From the NCBI GenBank assembly GCA_028280485.1, contig JANQLS010000089.1, positions 1-36,423 of the forward strand: DNA of 36,423 nucleotides, written 5' to 3'. Shown here one piece after another: positions 31,271-36,423 of this stretch; the stretch's first letter is position 1, and every line of letters starts with the position of its first letter. The position numbers were made by a program, and so were the translations under genes. The notes beneath the pieces are model-generated. The model had not been told where the DNA came from. It saw only the letters and a list, made by a program, of their open reading frames with translations, and ran no database searches. The stretch is from Planctomycetota bacterium. Lineage in GTDB: Bacteria; Planctomycetota; UBA8108; JACQVS01.

Positions 31271-31934
31271 GACGCGATAATTAAGTTGCGCGCCATCGAC
31301 CAGGTGCTATAAATGCAACGGTAGAGGCGATGGCTTCTCCCTTCCACCGATTTATTGATCTTCATTTTCTCTTACCCTGAGTTCGAGGGCTCCAGCTTGA
31401 GGGGGCCTGATTCAAATATCGCGAGCTCAATCTAATAAGAATTGGCAGCCCTTGTTGCATTCTAGTTGATTGGAACTTTTTTATGTCGTTGTGCGTTTTA
31501 CTATATAGAACGGCATTCGATTTTTAAGAGTCCCCACCTGAATGAATCATTCTTGAGTACGCTCAAAAAAGTGTTTTTTGTGAAATTTTTTAGAGTTTCA
31601 AACGAATGATGATTAGGGGTAAAAAAGGCTTTAACCCACGAGTTAATAGCGTAAGTGTCGTTTTCTAAAGACCTTTTACCGTCAAGTGTAATGTTTTGTA
31701 AGTTCCAAAGAAAACAAGTAAACAAAACCTCTCGACGGTCGTCTAACTATTAAACCAACCAATCGCAACCCACCAACCCGTACGAACTTTTAAAGATTTT
31801 GTAACTCCCCCCTGACGAAGAGAGTCTTTAAAAGAGTGAAGAGCCGATATTCAGGCCACGAACAAGTTCCTGTTCTTCGATAGAAACTTATTAGGCAATG
31901 TGGACTCGCCAGAATTTCCCCGGAGAGGGAAGTC

Positions 31935-33167
31935 ATGAAGGAAAGGCACGCTATGCAGATTCCCAATAATGAACAAATCAAAAGGAAAAAAAGGAAGCCG
32001 AGGAAGGCTGCAGCTCTTCCTAAGCCGACAAATTCTTTAGCTACTGATATCGAAATTCCCACTCAAAAACTTCTCGATGCCCAGGAAGAAGCCCATTTGG
32101 GTAATTTGATTCAGGTTTCTTTTTCTCGTATCGAGCGCTACTTGTTATCCACCATATCGGGTTACGAGCAATGCCTCGAGCTTCTCAAGGAAGTACGGGA
32201 TCGCAAACGCGTCATCGCTCTATGGTTTCCTCTTCGAGAGCGCATGGAAAAGGATGCCAAAAAAGCTGAGAAAGAGTTGAGACTGGCTCGGGCTGCGATG
32301 GAAAAAAACTCAAAGAGTAGCCCCAAAGAAGCGCGTAAGCATTTAGATAAAGGAATTAAAGTTCTTAAGCGATACGCTCTGAATCACGAATTTCTGTTTA
32401 CCTTTGCCACCAAAATTCGTGAGGCGGATGAAAGCTTGCACGCACTTTATGAGTTGCCTTGCTCGGTCAAAGCTAAAAAGATCGTTCTACGATCGAGAGA
32501 TCGCTTGGCTAAAGCTCGCGACCAACTCGTCCTTCCCAATTTACGATTGGTGCTTAAAGAAGTCTTTAGGTTTCAGCCTACTGGAATGAAACGAAGTGAC
32601 CTTTTCCAAGAAGGCATTTTGGGACTTCACCGGGGAATCTTTAGGTACGATCCTAAGAGGAAAACTCGGTTTAGTACTTACGCCACTTATTGGATTCGTC
32701 AGGCCATTCGAAAGAGCCTGATCGACCGCTCGCGACTTATTCGCGTTCCTCAAGCCGTTCAAGAGGACTTAAGAAACGAAGACAGCAAGAAAGATCCGGA
32801 AGAACGACAACGAGTTCAACGGATCATGAGGGGCGGCATGTCGATGTTCGGAGAAAAAGATGAATCTCCTCGCGATCGTTTCGACTGGGAGGTTGCCTCC
32901 TCTGAGAACGACGCCTCGGTCGCCAGCGAAAACTTTCACGTTGAAACCGTTCCGTCTGAAGTTCGAATGGCATTGAATTCTCTGAAGCCTCGTGAGCGAG
33001 AAATCTTGAGTCGGCGCTTCGGGATCGATGGGCGAAAAGCCCAGACCCTCGATCAAATCGGCAAAGCTCTCAAGCTCTCACGAGAACGAATTCGCCAAAT
33101 CGAACGTGAAGCATTGAAAAAGATGCAACACAAAGAAGAGCTTTTAGCGGTTTACGAAGAGCTTTAA
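31935..33167 (+). CDS. RNA polymerase sigma-70 family factor (RpoD-like, divergent)
   Basis: 410 residues. A Lys/Arg-rich N-terminus is followed by a region 1.2-like segment (about 36-62) and a charged helical insert of about 130 residues (about 63-190). Region 2 (about 191-272) has NLRLVLKEVFRF, DLFQEGILGLHRGIFRYD and RFSTYATYWIRQAIRKSLIDRSRLIRVP, matching primary-type sigma factors at the core-binding and -10 regions. Region 3 (about 273-338) is acidic and poorly conserved. Region 4 (about 341-402) has LKPREREILSRRFG and the HTH TLDQIGKALKLSRERIRQIEREALKKM, which reads the -35. The degenerate region 3 and the insert argue for an alternative group 2-like factor rather than the housekeeping one. 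GGAGAGGGAAG precedes ATG 31935; ATG 31953 also has a good site. Confidence 0.92.
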   Translation: MKERHAMQIPNNEQIKRKKRKPRKAAALPKPTNSLATDIEIPTQKLLDAQEEAHLGNLIQVSFSRIERYLLSTISGYEQCLELLKEVRDRKRVIALWFPLRERMEKDAKKAEKELRLARAAMEKNSKSSPKEARKHLDKGIKVLKRYALNHEFLFTFATKIREADESLHALYELPCSVKAKKIVLRSRDRLAKARDQLVLPNLRLVLKEVFRFQPTGMKRSDLFQEGILGLHRGIFRYDPKRKTRFSTYATYWIRQAIRKSLIDRSRLIRVPQAVQEDLRNEDSKKDPEERQRVQRIMRGGMSMFGEKDESPRDRFDWEVASSENDASVASENFHVETVPSEVRMALNSLKPREREILSRRFGIDGRKAQTLDQIGKALKLSRERIRQIEREALKKMQHKEELLAVYEEL

Positions 33168-33233
33168 GCCCTGAGTTCGAATTCTCTTTTCCACTCGAAC
33201 CCAATCCAAACAAGACTTATTTCTTTTTGTCGT

Positions 33234-33271
33234 GCCTCTGCAGGGAGCCCCCAGCCTGCAGAGGCTTTTTT
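33234..33271 (+). terminator. rho-independent terminator of the sigma gene
   Basis: Perfect 11-bp stem GCCTCTGCAGG (33234-33244) / CCTGCAGAGGC (33255-33265), 10-nt loop, six T. Confidence 0.92.
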
Positions 33272-33306
33272 CTGCCATAATGGTCGCGGCTCCCGGTCGC
33301 TCCATC

Positions 33307-33345
33307 GTCGGCGTCCCGCTCCACGGGGCGGCTTCTGACTGATGT
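33307..33345. repeat. degraded one-sided copy of the MITE-like terminal repeat
   Basis: GTCGGCGTCCCGCTCCACGG followed by GGCGGCTTCTGACTG resembles the left end of copies A and B (GTCGTCTCGCTCCGCGGGGCGG, then TTTTTGATTCGG) with several changes. No matching right end was found nearby. Confidence 0.4.
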
Positions 33346-33438
33346 AATTATTTTGATTCATTCAGGGGCGTTGGAATGGATGTTCCGTTCAAGTCGTTTA
33401 GTTTAAATATCAATACAATTTTAAATTCTAAGAAGTAC

Positions 33439-33712
33439 CCAAAATAGTCGGCTCACGCCGAGACTGTGAATTTTTAGCCTAAAACCGATAGAGCCTCTTT
33501 TATCCCTCGCTAAAGCTTCGGGCTTGAGAGGAACGAATGGCTTTCAATGTTTAATTGTAGTAACGGATTTCACGTAATCCTTCTGTAAACAAGTATGAAC
33601 TCACTAACCTCCCAAGCCCGAAGCTTTAGCGAGGAATAATGAAGCGCCAACTGACTTAAAAATTGATTCGCCCTAAATATTCACAGTCTCCCCGTGAGCC
33701 GACTACTTTTGG
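33439..33712. mobile_element. palindromic element C with a nested inverted repeat
   Basis: 274 bp. The ends (CCAAAA(G)TAGTCGGCTCACG... at 33439-33477 and its complement at 33673-33712) match over ~39 bp with a few differences. Inside, 33505-33526 and 33613-33634 form a perfect 22-bp inverted repeat of the CCCGAAGC family, so one palindrome sits within another. It is non-coding and ends 14 bp from the stop codon of the small exported-protein gene. The outer end shares TAGTCG with copies A and B but the rest differs. Confidence 0.75.
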
Positions 33713-33726
33713 AGAAGCGAGAGTCT

Positions 33727-34239
33727 TTACTCTGAATCGGATTTATGAAATTCATCTCTTGCAGCTCTATAAAATGCTTTCCATGTATCGCGGAGATCTT
33801 CAGGGATTTGGTAAAAGGAATCAGACTGGATATCTTTAATGAAGGCTCCGTAATAGCTGATTGCCATGTATCGATCTTTCTCGGTGGGGGAGCTTAGCTT
33901 TATTGCAGATCCGCCTTTCCACAAAAAAGTCTTATCGTTCTTTTTAGATTTTTTAAGCAACTTTAGCAATGGAGTGGAGGTTGTTTTTAGAGCTTTATCA
34001 AATTCTTTATAAGAGGTGATGCTGCCCCATCTGAGGTTAAATAATACAAGTTGATCATAGGATTCGAATTCGTTGTCTGGATACTTGTCAAGGTCCTTTT
34101 GATCGAGAACGGGTTTTACAATCTCTTTGGTTTCTTGGGTGTTTATAGATTCCTTTGGGCTTGAATTGCTGGTCTCGCAGCTTAAGTTCGAAAGTGCAAT
34201 TACGATGAATACGATGAGTTCAATCTGTAAGTATTTCAT
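33727..34239 (-). CDS. small exported hypothetical protein, possible lipoprotein
   Basis: 170 residues, not recognised. A hydrophobic N-terminal segment (LIVFIVIALSNLSC) ends in Cys21; the preceding residues (NLS) are a poor but possible lipobox. A Ser/Lys/Thr linker follows, then a compact, Lys-rich, aromatic domain (YDQLVLFNLRWGSITSYKEFDKAL..., YMAISYYGAFIKDIQSDSFYQIPEDLRDTWKAFYRAAR). GGGAG lies 6 nt before the ATG. Base composition is more AT-rich than the housekeeping genes in the window, as are the neighbours at 34.5-35.8 kb, which may mean a recently acquired or fast-evolving patch. A palindromic element begins 14 bp beyond its stop. Confidence 0.7.
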   Translation of the reverse strand: MKYLQIELIVFIVIALSNLSCETSNSSPKESINTQETKEIVKPVLDQKDLDKYPDNEFESYDQLVLFNLRWGSITSYKEFDKALKTTSTPLLKLLKKSKKNDKTFLWKGGSAIKLSSPTEKDRYMAISYYGAFIKDIQSDSFYQIPEDLRDTWKAFYRAARDEFHKSDSE

Positions 34240-34331
34240 GAGAAACTCCCGTGCTGCTCCAATTCCGATCCTGTCAACGTTTAGTTTTAGTGTAAGAGTG
34301 ATTTGATAAGGAGCCTAATAAATTCAATCGT

Positions 34332-34488
34332 CATTTCAAGCCCGAAGTGTCAACGAGGATCAGCAACCAGGAGCGTAAATGGCGACGCTTGTTTCCTGAA
34401 TCAATATTTCACACTGAATCAGAATCCAGAGCGCACTTCAATCTTTGGAATCGATAAACACACTCGCTTACGCTTCGCGCTTGAAATG
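34332..34488. repeat. decayed palindromic element (AAGCCCGAAGC type)
   Basis: Arms 34332-34357 and 34463-34488 match at 22 of 26 positions (opening CATTTCAAGC). Its interior holds further fragments of the same kind (AGGAGCGTAAATGGCGACGC near 34369). It ends 7 bp from the stop codon of the 121-residue gene. Confidence 0.6.
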
Positions 34489-34495
34489 GATTTCG

Positions 34496-34861
34496 TTAGA
34501 ATTCCAACGTAATCGAAGTTATGCCTGTTATCTCCAGCTTAATCTCATCTGCTTCTAATCGAAAAGAATCTTCACCCAAGTCGATTGAGTTGATTTCTTC
34601 TAAATCTTTGTAATCAGAAAAATCTGAATCCCATTCCGGTTCCATTTGATCGATTGGGAATCCTGACGTCTTTTCATATTGATCGATAGCAAGAGTAGCT
34701 AATTTATAGCAATTCGCTTCATTGGGTTTAATTCCATCGAATTCCGGATGGCTCTCTAACAAACATACTTCAATAAAGATTTTTATTTGCTGAGGAAGCA
34801 CTTCCCACCCGAGTAGAAAAGAACCTTCGATAAAGATATTTTTGAATATGGATTTATTCAT
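34496..34861 (-). CDS. acidic hypothetical protein
   Basis: 121 residues, not recognised. It is soluble and strongly acidic in the C-terminal half (PEWDSDFSDYKDLEEINSIDLGEDSFRLEADEIKLEI), with a helical, mildly hydrophobic N-terminal half (IFIEGSFLLGWEVLPQQIKIFIEVCLLESHPEF). Its ATG overlaps the end of the upstream membrane-protein gene by 8 bp, so translation is probably coupled and the two products may work together. AT-rich like its neighbours. The palindromic element beyond its stop may act as the transcript end. Confidence 0.7.
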   Translation of the reverse strand: MNKSIFKNIFIEGSFLLGWEVLPQQIKIFIEVCLLESHPEFDGIKPNEANCYKLATLAIDQYEKTSGFPIDQMEPEWDSDFSDYKDLEEINSIDLGEDSFRLEADEIKLEITGITSITLEF

Positions 34862-35843
34862 TTCTTCTGACGGTTACCTCCTTCGTCTTCTCCCTCCTAT
34901 AATCCGCATACTCCGTAGAGATACCAAACATATAGAGCGGATTGAAAATCAGCATGAGGATGAGAAGGGTCACTGAAAAATGGATAGTTGATGAATAGAG
35001 CAGGTAATAATCGGTATTGGGGTCCAGAACTTTGATGGAGTACTTTTCGATGAAGAGATCTCGATAGCGGTGCTCATTAAATAAACTCGTGAAGAAGATG
35101 ATGGAGCCGCATGTCCAACAAAAAAGAGTGTGGCTCTTTTGGTAGAGCAGTAACCGAATATATTTTTTATTCGCAAATTCTATGGACTCTTTGGCTGCTT
35201 CCTTCGGAGATTTTCCCAGTAATAAATTGGGGATGATGGCTAATGAACCTATTTTCCAACGTAGGTATAGCTGGTAATGTTCTTTCTGTTCTTTTCGTTC
35301 TCTTGCGGTGTCGTCATTATCCTTTGATATGCGCATCAGAAAATAAGAAACCTTTTTCCAAAGCGAAAGGAATTTGAACATCCATAGAGCCTTGAAATTT
35401 TCCATCATGCGCTTAAATCCATTTGGAGCATGTTCGGTTTCTTGGCTCTCGGGCTGGTTTTGTTTTAGAAATATAAACCGCATCCAGGATCGAGTTAAAG
35501 ATAAAGGGATCGAAAGCAAAACGGTTATCCCATAGATCACTGCGAGAATGATTAATACTAAAGGGTCGGGGGCATTAGGGTGGTCGACTTCATGTGAAGA
35601 ATCGAATTCTGTAAGAATTTCGATGCTGTAAAGTCCTGCGAAGATCGCAGAGGAAATAATGATGGCTTGAAGGAGTCCAATGAACAGGACCACTGGATTT
35701 ATGAATGCCTTAAAAGCATTTCGGGCTGTGAATTTGAAGAAAAACCTAACTGCTTGAGTAAACCTAATTTTTACGTGCGGTATCTTGGGCGATGCTTTTA
35801 AGTGTAAATTGGTAAAAAGAGTTTTAATCTCATCCAGGGTCAT
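34854..35843 (-). CDS. hypothetical multi-pass membrane protein
   Basis: 329 residues, family not assigned. Four hydrophobic helices at roughly 50-73, 94-116, 238-256 and 286-307, with a central cytosolic or extracellular region (about 117-237) rich in charged residues. The phrase RWKIGSLAIIPNLLLGKSPKEAAKESIEFANKKYIRLL (about 195-232) resembles the glycerophosphoryl/EI24-like membrane proteins in which a Pro-rich turn precedes an EA(I/A)xxS motif, but the match is too loose to name. AGGGG precedes the ATG. It starts 9 bp after the PLP-enzyme gene ends and overlaps the 121-residue gene by 8 bp, which makes a three-gene transcript likely. Confidence 0.75.
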   Translation of the reverse strand: MTLDEIKTLFTNLHLKASPKIPHVKIRFTQAVRFFFKFTARNAFKAFINPVVLFIGLLQAIIISSAIFAGLYSIEILTEFDSSHEVDHPNAPDPLVLIILAVIYGITVLLSIPLSLTRSWMRFIFLKQNQPESQETEHAPNGFKRMMENFKALWMFKFLSLWKKVSYFLMRISKDNDDTARERKEQKEHYQLYLRWKIGSLAIIPNLLLGKSPKEAAKESIEFANKKYIRLLLYQKSHTLFCWTCGSIIFFTSLFNEHRYRDLFIEKYSIKVLDPNTDYYLLYSSTIHFSVTLLILMLIFNPLYMFGISTEYADYRREKTKEVTVRRNE

Positions 35844-35852
35844 CTTTACCCC

Positions 35853-36423
35853 TTAGCGTTCATCCCGAATACCCAATTCGCTCTCCCTCGCCTTTTGCCA
35901 TTCTAAAACTTCTTCCTCGCTCACCTTTTGGAAGTTATGTAACGCCCAGTTCAAGCAAGCCATCAAATCAGGAGCGGCTTCCGTGCCGATTCCTAATCGG
36001 ACGAAGCGAGTGATGCCCGCCTTTTCTAATTCTTCTTCTTGGGTGAAGTATTCAGAGACCGTTCGGTGGTGATTGACTTTGGACGTTAAGCCATCGAAGC
36101 TTCCCGCGTAACGAAAGATTTTGCACATGGCTAAGACATCGGCAAAGTGTTTGGCTTGGGATTCATCCGCATCTTTGACTCTGAATGACATCAAGGAGGC
36201 GTGGCGATCGTACTGACTGTCGATGAGTTTTCGTTGCGGGTGGCTGGGAATGCTGGGATGGTAAACGGATTCGACGAGAGGATGAGAATCCAAAAACGAT
36301 GCCACCATCTTCGCCGTTTCACAACGGGACTGGTGGCGGGCATCGGCCTCTTCAAAACCTTTTAAAATGGCTTCCGCTCTTCGCCAGTCGAGAGTTCCTC
36401 CACGCATAGCTAATAAGTCTTGC
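35853..36423 (-). CDS. Cys/Met-metabolism PLP-dependent enzyme, C-terminal part (partial)
   Basis: The 5' end is beyond the window: the frame has no stop up to 36423 (reading ...QDLLAMRGGTLDW), and the ATG at 36407 is internal. About 190 residues of the C-terminal domain of the cystathionine gamma-synthase/beta-lyase/methionine gamma-lyase family are present. RGGTLDWRRAEAILKGFEEADARHQSRCETAKMVASFLDSHPLVESVYHPSIPSHPQ is the usual RGxxTLxxRxxxHxxNAxxxAxFLxxHPxVxxVxYP region, with several unusual residues. Further on, SFDGLTSKVNHHRTVSEYF and ITRFVRLGIGTEAAPDLMACLNWAL correspond to the S-x-GG-x-E-SL and R-hS-(I/V)G-hE blocks; here FDGLTSKV replaces GGxESL. The PLP lysine region is not in view, so the exact reaction cannot be told. 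Confidence 0.8.
   Translation of the reverse strand, partial: QDLLAMRGGTLDWRRAEAILKGFEEADARHQSRCETAKMVASFLDSHPLVESVYHPSIPSHPQRKLIDSQYDRHASLMSFRVKDADESQAKHFADVLAMCKIFRYAGSFDGLTSKVNHHRTVSEYFTQEEELEKAGITRFVRLGIGTEAAPDLMACLNWALHNFQKVSEEEVLEWQKARESELGIRDER

Larger units (their letters stand above)
30766..31934. other. 1.2-kb repeat-rich intergenic region
   Basis: No gene is supported here. The first half (30807-31270) contains copies of the CCCGAAGC...GCGAGGG repeat and one palindromic element, annotated separately. The second half has AT-rich hairpins: a 7-bp pair ATCATTC/GAATGAT near 31553-31607 that encloses TTGAG-TACG-CTCAA, and GAAC-AAGTTCCT-GTTC-like palindromes near 31860-31880 ahead of the sigma gene. 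A 74-codon minus-strand frame (31501-31725) was considered and rejected. Confidence 0.6.

Noticed and set aside
31501..31725. 74-codon minus-strand frame
   Set aside because: TTG start with a badly spaced GAGAGG and an AT-rich palindrome inside; no family resemblance.
34303..34512. 69-codon plus-strand frame between the small exported and acidic protein genes
   Set aside because: It consists of the decayed palindromic element and overlaps the acidic gene.

Overview
The window looks like a chromosomal segment from a planctomycete-like bacterium (Planctomycetota) of moderate GC content. This is an inference from gene content and non-coding texture, not from a marker gene. The supporting signs are a ClpC with a UVR motif, a ThiD2-like/ThiE fusion, a single-chain E1 alpha/beta 2-oxoacid dehydrogenase, an FHA-GAF-AAA+ regulator, TPR/HEAT scaffold proteins, frequent TTG/GTG starts, and long intergenic regions full of palindromes of the CCCGAAGC...GCGAGGG type. 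No rRNA, tRNA, CRISPR array, transposase or phage gene was found.

Layout. 1-6.4 kb: clpC (minus) faces away from a large STAND-like ATPase with a TPR-rich tail. 6.4-8.4 kb: a gene-poor stretch with one small membrane-protein gene and two promoter-to-terminator units that look like non-coding RNA genes, the first with a rod-and-bubble fold resembling 6S RNA. 8.4-13.4 kb: a TPR lipoprotein with a terminal zinc-ribbon (minus), a FHA-GAF-AAA+-Fis regulator whose GAFTGA loop is altered, and a GmhA-like SIS protein closed by a strong terminator. 13.4-15 kb: two diverged copies of a ~217-bp palindromic element flank a DUF1990 gene and a small convergent gene. 15-18.4 kb (minus): thiE followed by a membrane-anchored HEAT-like protein. 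18.6-21.4 kb: a membrane/TPR protein and purM converge on dapF with abutting stop codons. 21.6-25.1 kb: a Lys-rich exported protein and an SLC13-type permease with RCK_C domains. 25.1-27.7 kb: a CysO/MoaD-like sulfur carrier, a rhodanese-MoeB activating enzyme and a CysM-like cysteine synthase behind a recognisable promoter. 28.4-30.7 kb: the fused E1 enzyme, preceded by a structured leader. 30.8-31.9 kb: a repeat-rich gap. 31.9-33.2 kb: a divergent sigma-70 family factor. 33.4-36.4 kb (minus): a nested palindromic element, a small exported protein, two uncharacterised genes and the C-terminal part of a Cys/Met-metabolism PLP enzyme running off the right edge.

How the genes fit together. The clearest functional module is the protein-thiocarboxylate cysteine pathway: MoeB-like adenylation and sulfur transfer onto the small carrier, then CysM using that carrier. 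The partial PLP enzyme is also a sulfur-amino-acid enzyme but is not linked to it here. Other genes are separate housekeeping functions (purine, lysine/peptidoglycan, thiamine, branched-chain or pyruvate oxidation, protein quality control).

The most unusual content is non-coding: three highly structured intergenic transcripts with plausible promoters, and at least two families of palindromic elements that repeatedly lie on or within about 15 bp of gene 3' ends, in one case supplying a stop codon.
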